Shown one piece after another: positions 48,566 to 56,578 of a DNA stretch of 60,367 nt. Under the pieces are notes generated by a model. It had not been told where the DNA came from and made no database searches. It saw only the letters and a program-made list of their open reading frames with translations. The position numbers and the translations under genes were made by a program. The stretch's first letter is position 1. Each line of letters begins with the position of its first letter. The DNA is from Rhodococcus sp. IEGM 1379 (lineage in GTDB: Bacteria; Actinomycetota; Actinomycetes; Mycobacteriales; Mycobacteriaceae): assembly GCF_030056815.1 (NCBI RefSeq), contig NZ_JASHKR010000018.1:45870-106236 (forward strand). Reading direction: 5' to 3'.

Positions 48566-49921
48566 TTACGCCGGATTTGAAGGTCTCAGTCGGGTGACGG
48601 GAATTGCGCACACCGTGATGATCGCGGTGAAGAGGAGTGCTGTACCGATCGTCTGGGCGGTGAAGTAGTCGACGGGGATGGAGGTGAACTCTGTCGGTTG
48701 TCCCACGAAGCTGAAGTTCACGCGCGTCGGTGCCCATGTGAGTTGATCGGCGAGGATGGCGATTGAGGAGAAGGTCATCGCGGCAAAGGGAATCGTGAGG
48801 CCCAGGGTCGCGTCGACCAGGCTGCCGGGAGCGAGGGCGCTCATCAACAATGCTCCACCGAATCCGAGGGCGGCGAGCTTGACCGCGAGTGCGATGGTTC
48901 CGTGGGCGGCCTGCATGGGTAGTACTGCGGATAGTGGCACGGCTACAAGAATGGCGAGGGCGACAAGCCGAAGGGGTCGGTTGTGTAGGTTCCGGCCCAG
49001 TCGCAGTCGCAGTCCCAGTGCAACTCCCACTCCCGCAACCAAAATCAGTCTCCAGGGGGATCTCCACAGGTCTTGTTGCTTCGCCAGATCAACGAAGACG
49101 GGGGCTGATGCGGCTGCGAGTGCCGTTGCTGCCCAGAGGAATGTGCCGCCCGCTCCGGACTGATCGCCGAGCCTGCGTGCAGCAATTGCGGTGAGCGCCA
49201 ATGCTGCGGCGGCGCACGCGGCCATCACAAACCAGGCGGTGCCCTCGCTGGCATATTCCTGTCGGTCGATCACGGATCCGAGCACGCGGTGCCCGATGGC
49301 CAGAGCGGCGATGACGACAAGTGCGATGCGGATTTCGCCGGCGTCGGGGCGCCTGATCCGGAACTCGGCCTGCGCTGTTGCGGCACAAGCGATTGCGGCG
49401 ATCGTCATTCCGCCGAGGAGTATCCAGGACGGTTCACCGACTGCCGAGGTGCTCATGCTGCCCATCCCGTTCGCGAACACTCGAATCGAGAGAAAGGTAG
49501 TGAGCGCACCCAGCATCAGAATGTTTCTGGTGGTGGTCCGGTCCCACACTGCCGCGACTGCGCAACCCAAGATGATCCCGGCTGCAATGCTTTTGATGAT
49601 GATCAGGGAAATCAGCAAGTCGAGTACCGCAACGTCGCGTACTACTGCGCTGATTGCGGCGATCACCAATGTTGCTACTGCCACGGCAATCCAGGCAGCT
49701 CTGCGCGAACCGCGTCGTTGTACCAGCGCGCAGGCGAGCACCGCGACCACGGCGCCGAGTCCCACGGCGGTTGGTCCGGTGCTGATCCAGCGATCGACTT
49801 CTGATTGCGAGGCAACGATCGCCCAGTCGCTCAGTGCTGGATTGGTCAGAGCAACGGCTGCGAGAACACCCGCGTGCATGGCTGCGAAGGCGGTGAGGAT
49901 CGCTCGAAAATCGACTGGCAT
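48566..49921 (-). CDS. Polytopic membrane protein of unknown function (II)
   Basis: A 451-residue protein with about twelve hydrophobic segments. The N-terminal helix is followed by a loop SQSEVDRWISTGPTAVG, resembling SSGERFWSIGTIGTGV of its neighbour. A late loop NFSFVGQPTEFTSIPVDYF parallels RFSYGWTDYTPLEG. The Ala/Val/Ile-rich composition gives no catalytic motif. Start ATG 49921. It is cotranscribed with the next membrane protein (28-40 nt gap). No annotation can be offered beyond integral membrane protein. Confidence 0.72.
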   Translation of the reverse strand: MPVDFRAILTAFAAMHAGVLAAVALTNPALSDWAIVASQSEVDRWISTGPTAVGLGAVVAVLACALVQRRGSRRAAWIAVAVATLVIAAISAVVRDVAVLDLLISLIIIKSIAAGIILGCAVAAVWDRTTTRNILMLGALTTFLSIRVFANGMGSMSTSAVGEPSWILLGGMTIAAIACAATAQAEFRIRRPDAGEIRIALVVIAALAIGHRVLGSVIDRQEYASEGTAWFVMAACAAAALALTAIAARRLGDQSGAGGTFLWAATALAAASAPVFVDLAKQQDLWRSPWRLILVAGVGVALGLRLRLGRNLHNRPLRLVALAILVAVPLSAVLPMQAAHGTIALAVKLAALGFGGALLMSALAPGSLVDATLGLTIPFAAMTFSSIAILADQLTWAPTRVNFSFVGQPTEFTSIPVDYFTAQTIGTALLFTAIITVCAIPVTRLRPSNPA

Positions 49922-49947
49922 CGAACCAACCTATCGCGGGTTCGGCC

Positions 49948-50562
49948 TCAGACCGGGGGTGTCAGTGCGGGGAACCAGATGTCGGTCAGAACGTCGGCGG
50001 CCACGTCGGCGCCGGTGGTGATGGCACCCTGCTCGGCCCAGCGGATGAAGAAACGCTCGATCTGGGTGAGTAGCAGTTCAACTCGAAGTTTTGCTTCGTC
50101 GCGTCGTTCTTCGGGCCAGCGAGCGAGGTACGACGTCATCGCATTGGGTAGGGCGGAGATGCCGGCGCGGGCGAGGGCGCGAAATTCGGGTTCGAGAACC
50201 ATGGCCTCGTCCCAGGCGCGCATCAGGTGGTGGTGATCGCGGCACCAGTCGAGGGCGCGGTTGATCCATCCGGCGAATTCCTCGCGTGAGCCGGATTCGA
50301 GTACGCGGTCCAGGTCGGTGAAAATCGCGAGTGTGCTGGACATGACGGTATTCGATCCGAGGGCTTTGAGGATGTCGAGTTTACCGGGGAAGTGCAGGTA
50401 GAAGGTGGCTCGGCTGCATCCGACACGGCCGACGATGTCCTCCACGGTGACGGCCGCGTATCCGCGTTCGGTGAAGAGTGCGTCGGCAGCTTCTACGAGG
50501 TCTGCGCGTGTTTGCTGCTTCTGCTTTTCGCGCAGAGTTGGCTTGGCCGCAGTGTTGGTCAT
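49948..50562 (-). CDS. TetR-family transcriptional regulator
   Basis: A 204-residue repressor. The N-terminal HTH covers about residues 16-62 (TRADLVEAADALFTERGYAAVTVEDIVGRVGCSRATFYLHFPGK), and the C-terminal region is a helical ligand-binding domain. It is divergent from the P450 gene across 129 nt containing a promoter overlapped by a TGAC-N5-GTCA dyad, so it probably controls the P450 and itself. Confidence 0.9.
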   Translation of the reverse strand: MTNTAAKPTLREKQKQQTRADLVEAADALFTERGYAAVTVEDIVGRVGCSRATFYLHFPGKLDILKALGSNTVMSSTLAIFTDLDRVLESGSREEFAGWINRALDWCRDHHHLMRAWDEAMVLEPEFRALARAGISALPNAMTSYLARWPEERRDEAKLRVELLLTQIERFFIRWAEQGAITTGADVAADVLTDIWFPALTPPV

Positions 50563-50626
50563 TAGCGGAATCTTACGGCGACGAGGTGCCGGTTGGGGTA
50601 GTTGGGCGAGACTTACCGTCTTTTAC

Positions 50627-50654
50627 TTGACAGCGCGTCAGTGAAAGCTACTCT
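50627..50654 (+). promoter_or_regulatory. P450 promoter with overlapping TetR-type operator
   Basis: TTGACA (50627-50632), 16-nt spacer, TACTCT (50649-50654). The dyad TGAC-AGCGC-GTCA (50628-50640) covers the -35, a typical site for repression by the divergent TetR protein. Confidence 0.6.
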
Positions 50655-50691
50655 GTGGTGCAGGGCACAAACCGACCGATCAGAGGACGCC

Positions 50692-51960
50692 ATGACCATC
50701 TCGGAAACAACTCGCACACCTGACCTGCCGGCCGGCTTCGATGTCACCGATCCCGACATCCTGATGGATCGAATTCCGTTCGAGGAATTCGCGGAACTGC
50801 GTCGCAGCGCACCCGTGTGGTGGTGCGAGCAGTCGCCCACCGTCGGCGGGTTCCAGGACGAGGGTTACTGGGTTGTTTCGCGTCATGCAGACGTCAAAGA
50901 GGTCAGCCAGCGCAGTGATATCTTCTCGAGCTGGGAAAACACTGCAATTACGCGATTCGCCGATGACATGCCGCGTGAGGCGATCGAGATGCTGCGCCAC
51001 CTCCTACTCAACAAGGACGCGCCCGAGCACACCAAGCTGCGCAAGCTGATCTCCAAGCTGTTTACCCCGCGCGCAATCAACGGCATGCGGGACGAACTGG
51101 ACCGACGCGCCCGATCCATCGTCGGCGAAGCTGCGTCCGCGGGAACCGGAGACTTTGTCTCGCAGGTCGCCAGTGAACTGCCCCTGCAGGCCATCGCCGA
51201 TTTGATCGGTGTGCCGCAGGAAGATCGCGACAAGCTGTTCAAGTGGTCCAACGAAATGCTCGGCTACGACGATCCCGATTACGAGGGTGACCCGGCCGTG
51301 GCGTCCACCGAGGTGCTCGGCTACGCCTACATGATGGCCGACGCTCGGCGTAACGAGCCGGCCGACGACATCGTCACTACCCTCGTTCAGGCCGACATCG
51401 ACGGCGAATCACTCAGTTCCGAGGAATTCGGTTTCTTCGTGATGATCCTCGCGGTGGCCGGCAACGAGACCACCCGAAATGCGATCACCCACGGCATGAT
51501 TGCGTTCCTCGACAACCCCGATCAGTGGGAGCTGTACAAGAAGGACCGCCCCAAGACCACGGCCGACGAGATTGTCCGCTGGGCCACCCCCGTGGTGTCC
51601 TTCCAGCGCACTGCGACCGAAGACACCGAACTGGCCGGCGTCTCGATCAAGAAGGGCCAGCGCGTTGTCATGCTCTACAGCTCCGCCAACTTCGACGAGG
51701 ACGTCTTCGAGAACCCGATGACCTTCGACATCACCCGTAACCCCAATCCGCACTTGGGTTTCGGTGGCACTGGCGCGCACTTCTGCATCGGCGCCAACCT
51801 TGCGCGCATGGAAATCGATTTGATGTTCAACGCTATTGCCGACAATGTCCCGGATATCAGCAAGATCGGTGACCCGCGCCGTCTGCGTTCCGGCTGGATC
51901 AACGCGATCAAGGAATTTCAGGTGGATTACAAGGGGACAGGTTGCCCGGTAGCTCACTAG
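50692..51960 (+). CDS. Cytochrome P450, CYP125 (steroid C26-hydroxylase) type
   Basis: A 422-residue soluble P450. I-helix oxygen-binding AGNETT at 256-261, ExxR at 303-306 (EIVR) and heme loop FGGTGAHFCIG with Cys375. The text closely resembles mycobacterial CYP125A1 over long stretches (LPLQAIADLIGVPQEDRDKLF-type region, DEIVRWATPVVSFQRTA, and the CPVAH end), which oxidises the cholesterol side chain at C26. ATG 50692 with AGAGGA upstream. It lies outside any visible cholesterol cluster and under a TetR rather than a KstR-type site, so its sterol may differ. Confidence 0.85.
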   Translation: MTISETTRTPDLPAGFDVTDPDILMDRIPFEEFAELRRSAPVWWCEQSPTVGGFQDEGYWVVSRHADVKEVSQRSDIFSSWENTAITRFADDMPREAIEMLRHLLLNKDAPEHTKLRKLISKLFTPRAINGMRDELDRRARSIVGEAASAGTGDFVSQVASELPLQAIADLIGVPQEDRDKLFKWSNEMLGYDDPDYEGDPAVASTEVLGYAYMMADARRNEPADDIVTTLVQADIDGESLSSEEFGFFVMILAVAGNETTRNAITHGMIAFLDNPDQWELYKKDRPKTTADEIVRWATPVVSFQRTATEDTELAGVSIKKGQRVVMLYSSANFDEDVFENPMTFDITRNPNPHLGFGGTGAHFCIGANLARMEIDLMFNAIADNVPDISKIGDPRRLRSGWINAIKEFQVDYKGTGCPVAH

Positions 51961-52002
51961 GGTGAGTTGAGAGGTATTTCCTACGACTCGAGGAGCCACC
52001 GC

Positions 52003-52755
52003 ATGACATCGATCAATGACAAGGCCACCGCTTTACTGGCGTTACATAAGCCAGGCAACCCAGTAATCCTCCCCACGGTGTGGGACGCGTGGTCGGCGAA
52101 TCTTGCGGTGGCTGCGGGTTTTGCAGCCCTGACCGTCGGCAGCCATCCGGTTTCAGATTCCATCGGTAAGCCCGACAACGAGGGCATCACGTTCGGCGAG
52201 TTGGTGCGTCGAATCAAGCAGATCACCGGCGCCGTCGACGCTCCCGTCTCGGTGGACATCGAGAGTGGTTACGGGCTCGAGCCCGCTGTTCTGATCGAAG
52301 GCTTGATCGACGCCGGTGCTGTCGGCCTCAATATCGAGGACACCGTGCACAGCGAGGGCGGGCGGTTGCGCGAGGCACAAGAGCATGCCGATTTTGTGGG
52401 TGGGCTTCGGCAGGCTGCCGACGACGCCGGCGTGCACGTCGTTGTCAATGCCCGTACCGATCTGTTTGTGAAGCAGGTGGGCGACGAGTCTGATCGGGTG
52501 GACCGCGCAATTGCACGCCTCAAGCTGGCAGCTGATGCGGGCGCTGATGTTCTGTATCCCGTCGGACGGCACGACGAGGCTACTCAGCTTCGTCTGACGT
52601 CGGAACTTCCGTTGCCGGTCAACGCAATCGGTATCCCGGATCAGGATGACCCGGCCAGCTTCGGGCCGCTCGGAGTGGCCCGTGTGAGTTTCGGTCCGTT
52701 CTTCCAGATGGCGCTGTCGAATCGCGGCACCGAGATTCTGGGACGCTGGGCTTGA
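52003..52755 (+). CDS. Isocitrate lyase / PEP mutase family protein
   Basis: A 250-residue TIM-barrel enzyme: PTVWDAWSANLAVAAGFAALTVGS, the metal-binding VSVDIESGYG, GLNIEDTVHSEGG and VVNARTDLF are family marks. The usual catalytic KKCGH of isocitrate lyase is absent, as in oxaloacetate decarboxylases, 2-methylisocitrate lyases or PEP-mutase-like C-C/P-C lyases of this size. ATG 52003 has GAGGAG upstream. It follows the P450 by 42 nt and overlaps the next gene, suggesting one operon. Confidence 0.85.
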   Translation: MTSINDKATALLALHKPGNPVILPTVWDAWSANLAVAAGFAALTVGSHPVSDSIGKPDNEGITFGELVRRIKQITGAVDAPVSVDIESGYGLEPAVLIEGLIDAGAVGLNIEDTVHSEGGRLREAQEHADFVGGLRQAADDAGVHVVVNARTDLFVKQVGDESDRVDRAIARLKLAADAGADVLYPVGRHDEATQLRLTSELPLPVNAIGIPDQDDPASFGPLGVARVSFGPFFQMALSNRGTEILGRWA

Positions 52756-53774
52756 GCAACCAGGTTCTGGCGCCCGGCCCGCTTCTTGATGCTCGTGGGC
52801 AGCTCGTGGAGGCGGGCTGGGCGCCCTCGGAGGTTCGGAGGTATCAGCGTTCGGCTGTGAAGGCACCCAAGTTCCGACTCAAGGAGTGGGACTACTATTG
52901 CGTGCTCACGCCGGATTACGGCATCGCGTTGACCGTTGCGGACAACGGTTACATGGGCTTGCTCGGTGTGTCGTGGTTGGATTTCACGACGCCGCGTGAG
53001 GTTACGGAAAACGTGATGCTGCCGTTTCCGATGGGCAAACTGGGTCTGCCGGGAAGTGCTGATTCCGGTGATGTTGTTGTATCGAAGGGTAAGGCGTGCT
53101 TCGAGTTTCGGCATGTGGATGGTGGGCGCCGGCTAGTTGTCGACTATCCGGCGTTTGACGGTGGGAAGGGGTTCTCTGTCGACCTGTTTTTGCAGAGTCC
53201 TCCCGATGATCGCATGGTGATAGCGACGCCGTTTGCGAAGGCTCCGCGCTCGTTCTACTACAACCAGAAGGTCAACTGCCTACCCGCTGCGGGAACGGTT
53301 CGGGTTGGGGAGCAGGATTTCGCATTTCGGTCGGAAGACGCTTTCGGCGTGCTCGATTGGGGTCGCGGCGTCTGGACGTATGACAACACCTGGTACTGGG
53401 GTTCGGCATCGGGGTTGGTGAACGGCGAGCGGTTCGGCTTCAACATCGGTTACGGATTCGGTGATACCTCAGCGGCCAGCGAGAATATCGTTTTTGTGAA
53501 TGGTGTTGCGCACAAACTGGATCGGCTGGAGTTCGAGATGCCACAGGGAACCTACGACGGCGCACCGTGGAAGTTCACGAGCAACGACGGCCGCTTCGAG
53601 ATGAAGTTCGAGCCGATCATCGACAGAGCCGCGACGTTCAATGTCGGTGTACTGCGCTCGATCCAGCACCAGGTATTCGGAAAGTTCTCCGGCACTGTTG
53701 TTCTCGACGACGGAAGCACTGTCGCGGTTCATGATCTCCTCGGGTTTGCGGAGGAAGTTCAGAACCGCTGGTAA
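52752..53774 (+). CDS. DUF2804 family protein
   Basis: A 340-residue protein matching DUF2804: GPLLDARGQLVEAGWAP at the start, KEWDYYCVLTPDYGIALTVADNGYMG, the central FYYNQKVNCLPAAG, DWGRGVWTYDNTWYWGSASG and NIGYGFGDTSAASEN. Mostly beta strands; no signal peptide. Family biochemistry is not established; it looks related to lipocalin-like or carotenoid/steroid-handling beta proteins. The TTG at 52752 overlaps the preceding stop (TTGA). Third gene of the P450 operon. Confidence 0.83.
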   Translation: MSNQVLAPGPLLDARGQLVEAGWAPSEVRRYQRSAVKAPKFRLKEWDYYCVLTPDYGIALTVADNGYMGLLGVSWLDFTTPREVTENVMLPFPMGKLGLPGSADSGDVVVSKGKACFEFRHVDGGRRLVVDYPAFDGGKGFSVDLFLQSPPDDRMVIATPFAKAPRSFYYNQKVNCLPAAGTVRVGEQDFAFRSEDAFGVLDWGRGVWTYDNTWYWGSASGLVNGERFGFNIGYGFGDTSAASENIVFVNGVAHKLDRLEFEMPQGTYDGAPWKFTSNDGRFEMKFEPIIDRAATFNVGVLRSIQHQVFGKFSGTVVLDDGSTVAVHDLLGFAEEVQNRW

Positions 53775-53786
53775 GGCTGCTTTGCT

Positions 53787-53870
53787 GAAGCTGGCACCGC
53801 TTCTGTGTAGTGGGCACCTTTTCCAGTCTGCTGAAAGGGGTGCTCACTGTGCACAGAGGGTGCTCACTTC
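53787..53870. repeat. Nested palindromic intergenic element, copy 2
   Basis: Inner arms AGTGGGCACCTTTT (53809-53822) and AAAGGGGTGCTCACT (53833-53847); outer arms GAAGCTGGCACCGCTTCTGT and ACAGAGGGTGCTCACTTC. The loop CCAGTCTGCTG matches copy 3 (CCAGCGTGCTG). It starts 13 nt after the DUF2804 stop and ends 67 nt before the DUF559 gene. Confidence 0.85.
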
Positions 53871-53937
53871 AAAGAGTTATCCACAGATCCGAATCGTGTC
53901 CGCTTTCCACCGCCGGGATGCGCGAGGATCACTGGTC

Positions 53938-54846
53938 ATGGGGGAACAACTGCACATCATCCGCAGACCTGAGCATCTTGCTATCGGCGGTACGGACGCC
54001 GAGATCCGCAGGACCTGCTCAAATGGCGAGTGGACCCGAATCCATCGCGGCGCCTACGTATCCAGAGCTCAACTGTCCGATCTGGCAGTACACGAGCGGC
54101 ATCGTGTACGCGTTCGTGCCGTGGCGAATGCTGCCCACGTAGGCTCAATCGTCAGCCACACGTCGGCTGCGGTGATCCACGGATTCGAGCTCTGGAACAC
54201 GCCGCTCGATCGAGTTCATCTCAGCCGGAACCGCCGTGGGGGCAGTCGGCAGTCCCCGGACAGGCACGTGCATTCTGCGCAGTTCGCAGACGACGAAGTC
54301 ACTACTGTCGACGGCCTTGCAGTCACGACACCAGGGCGCACAGTGGTGGATCTTGCGCGCTCACTGCCCTTCGAGCAGGCGTTGGTAGCGGGAAACTCTG
54401 CGCTGCGACGCACTCCGGTGGGGATCGACGAAATCAAGGGCACTTTGTCCCGCGTGCCGCGGCACCCATTGCATCGCCACGCATTCCATGCGGTGAGCTC
54501 GATGGATGCACGTATCGAAAGCGTCGGCGAGTCTCGGAGCCTGGCGCTCTTCGTACGCGAGCGACTTCCGATACCGCAGCCGCAGGTACAAATCGGCAAT
54601 GCCAGAGTTGACTTTCTGTGGCGTGAGCACCGCACCATCGGCGAGTTTGACGGTCGTGTCAAGTACGGCCGTCTGGTGCCCGCGGGCCGCTCCGCCGAGG
54701 ATGTTCTGTGGGAGGAGAAGCTTCGCGAAGACCGTCTGCGCGAAGCCGGCTGGCAGGTTGCGCGGTGGACGTGGGCGGACTTGTCGACGCCGTCGCTGGT
54801 GGCGCGCCGGATCACGGCGGCGTTCGAGCGTGGCCGCGGTGCATGA
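53938..54846 (+). CDS. DUF559 / VSR-like nuclease-fold protein with AbiEi-type N-terminal domain
   Basis: A 302-residue protein. Residues about 15-100 match the winged-helix AbiEi antitoxin-like domain (GGTDAEIRRTCSNGEWTRIHRGAYV and VSHTSAAVIHGFELW). The C-terminal third has a VSR/DUF559 restriction-like core: RVDFLWREHRTIGEFDGRVKYG gives the acidic D...E-x-D pattern, followed by KLREDRLREAGWQVARWTWADL. Family members are multi-copy in actinobacteria and of unknown function. ATG 53938 with GAGGA upstream. The gene is tightly bracketed by two ~84-bp palindromic elements and separates two unrelated operons, which suggests transfer as a unit. Confidence 0.8.
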   Translation: MGEQLHIIRRPEHLAIGGTDAEIRRTCSNGEWTRIHRGAYVSRAQLSDLAVHERHRVRVRAVANAAHVGSIVSHTSAAVIHGFELWNTPLDRVHLSRNRRGGSRQSPDRHVHSAQFADDEVTTVDGLAVTTPGRTVVDLARSLPFEQALVAGNSALRRTPVGIDEIKGTLSRVPRHPLHRHAFHAVSSMDARIESVGESRSLALFVRERLPIPQPQVQIGNARVDFLWREHRTIGEFDGRVKYGRLVPAGRSAEDVLWEEKLREDRLREAGWQVARWTWADLSTPSLVARRITAAFERGRGA

Positions 54847-54856
54847 CAGTTTCCCC

Positions 54857-54940
54857 GAAGTGAGCACCGTCTTTGTGCAGTGAGCACCTTTTCCAGCGTG
54901 CTGAAAGGGGTGCTCACTGCGCACAAAGGGTGCCAGCTTC
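54857..54940. repeat. Nested palindromic intergenic element, copy 3
   Basis: Inner arms AGTGAGCACCTTTT (54879-54892) and AAAGGGGTGCTCACT (54903-54917); outer arms GAAGTGAGCACCGTCTTTGT and ACAAAGGGTGCCAGCTTC. It lies 10 nt after the DUF559 stop and 6 nt before the end of the converging amidohydrolase gene. Confidence 0.85.
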
Positions 54941-54946
54941 CGGCGG

Positions 54947-56569
54947 CTAGCCGATAGCGCTCAATTCTCCGTACACGGTCCGCCCTTCCAGCATCGTGGC
55001 ACGGATCTTCAGGTCGGACAACGAGGTGGGCTCCGTGTCGAGGGGATTTGCCGACAGGACAACAAGATCCGCATAGGCGCCGGGGAAGATCGCGCCGAGG
55101 TGCTCCTCGCTGAACAGCTGCCAGGCAGCGTTGACGGTATGAGCGCGCAGCGCAGCATCCACCGGGATCCGTTCCTGCGGCGCGATGACGCGGCCGCTGG
55201 GCGAGAGCCTGGTGACGGCGTCCTGCATGTTCCGCAAGGGGTTGGCGGGAGTGACCGGACCGTCGTTGTGGAAGGTGAAGCGTTGACCGGCGGCAAGAGC
55301 GGAACCTGCTGCGGCCCAGACACTGCCGTGTTCGGGCCCGAAGAGGTCGTCGACCAGTACGTCACCCCAGTAGTGCAGGTGGTCGATGAAGATACTGACC
55401 GTGACCCCAAGATCTGCAGCTCGCTGGAACTGATCCGGACGCATTGCGCCGACGTGTTCGAGACGCAATCGGTGATCCGGTCGTGGATACTCCCGCAGGA
55501 GTTGTTCCCACGCATCGAGGACCATCGTGATTGCGTCGTCGCCATGAGCGTGGCATGCAATTTGCCAGCCCTTGTCGAAGTAGGCGGCGCTGATGTCGTG
55601 GATCTGCTCACCCGTGTAGTTGGCATGGCCGTGGGTGCAGGCGATTCCGAGGCCGCGGGTTGCCTCGGTGTCCAGGTACGGGAAGCTGGTGGCGATGTTG
55701 CCCACCCACGGCGAACCGTCGGACCACACCTTGATTCCGATTTGCCGGACCAGGTCGTTGCCGTCGCCGGGTGCGGCTTCGGTTGTGCGGGCAGGTGTCG
55801 ACATTTCGTAGAGGCGAAACCGGGTAGTGAGCAGTCCGGCGTCGGCGATAGCTTTGAGCGCCGGTCGCATTCGTGGATCGAACGACATTTCTGCGACGGT
55901 GGTGATACCCGCAGCATTCAGACGCGCACACTCAGCGGCTAACAACGCCGGGAAATCGTCTCCGATGGTCATGGCATGTCCGGCAACAGTGAACACTGCG
56001 GGAGTTTCGTAGGCCGTGCCGTCCAGGGCGCCCGATGCGTCGTGGCCGTACGAGCCGCCGACGGGATCGTGTGTGTCCCGGGTGATTCCGGCTTGTGCTG
56101 CTGCGGCAGTGTTGAAGTAGGCGACGTGACCGGAGTTGTGCAAGATCACCAGGGGGTGATCCGGTGCGACGGTATCGAGCCACTCGAGTGTGGGCTCGGG
56201 GAGGCCCTTCTGCAGTAACGGATCCCAACCGTTGAGGGCAGCGCCTGCTGCGCCACGATCAGCGACGGTGTCGGTGATCGCAGCCACCACAGCATCGGCG
56301 TCGGCGATCGTGACCGGTCGTATATCGACGACGGCGGGGCCGAGCACGATTGCTTCTTCCAGTGGATGCCCGTGCGGTTCGATGAATCCTGGTAGGATGC
56401 AAGCACTTCCGACATCTACAACTCGGGTGCCTGTCCCGATGAGCGTCTCGATCTCAGCTCGAGGTCCTACCGCCGTGATCCGCCCGCCCGTGACGGCCAG
56501 GCCTTCCGCACGCGGTAGCGAGTCGTTCATCGTGACGACGTCGCCGTACAGCACCAGATCTGCATCCAT
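54947..56569 (-). CDS. Amidohydrolase family protein (YtcJ-like, amidohydrolase_3)
   Basis: A 540-residue metal-dependent hydrolase. PGFIEPHGHPL carries the HxH-type metal site, VWSDGSPW and CTHGHANYT follow, ACHAHGDDA gives further His ligands, RLEHVGAM another, and the late HNDGPVTPANPL holds the catalytic Asp. N- and C-terminal strands form the usual composite sandwich (LVLYGDVVTMND; LEGRTVYGE). Substrate cannot be predicted; relatives hydrolyse exocyclic amides. ATG 56569, 10 nt downstream of the AAA ATPase stop on the same strand. Confidence 0.87.
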   Translation of the reverse strand: MDADLVLYGDVVTMNDSLPRAEGLAVTGGRITAVGPRAEIETLIGTGTRVVDVGSACILPGFIEPHGHPLEEAIVLGPAVVDIRPVTIADADAVVAAITDTVADRGAAGAALNGWDPLLQKGLPEPTLEWLDTVAPDHPLVILHNSGHVAYFNTAAAAQAGITRDTHDPVGGSYGHDASGALDGTAYETPAVFTVAGHAMTIGDDFPALLAAECARLNAAGITTVAEMSFDPRMRPALKAIADAGLLTTRFRLYEMSTPARTTEAAPGDGNDLVRQIGIKVWSDGSPWVGNIATSFPYLDTEATRGLGIACTHGHANYTGEQIHDISAAYFDKGWQIACHAHGDDAITMVLDAWEQLLREYPRPDHRLRLEHVGAMRPDQFQRAADLGVTVSIFIDHLHYWGDVLVDDLFGPEHGSVWAAAGSALAAGQRFTFHNDGPVTPANPLRNMQDAVTRLSPSGRVIAPQERIPVDAALRAHTVNAAWQLFSEEHLGAIFPGAYADLVVLSANPLDTEPTSLSDLKIRATMLEGRTVYGELSAIG

Positions 56570-56578
56570 GTTCAGTCC

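Noticed and set aside
50563..50691. KstR/KstR2 operator upstream of the CYP125-like gene
   Set aside because: No TNNAACNNGTTNNA-type palindrome is present; the only dyad is TGAC-N5-GTCA.
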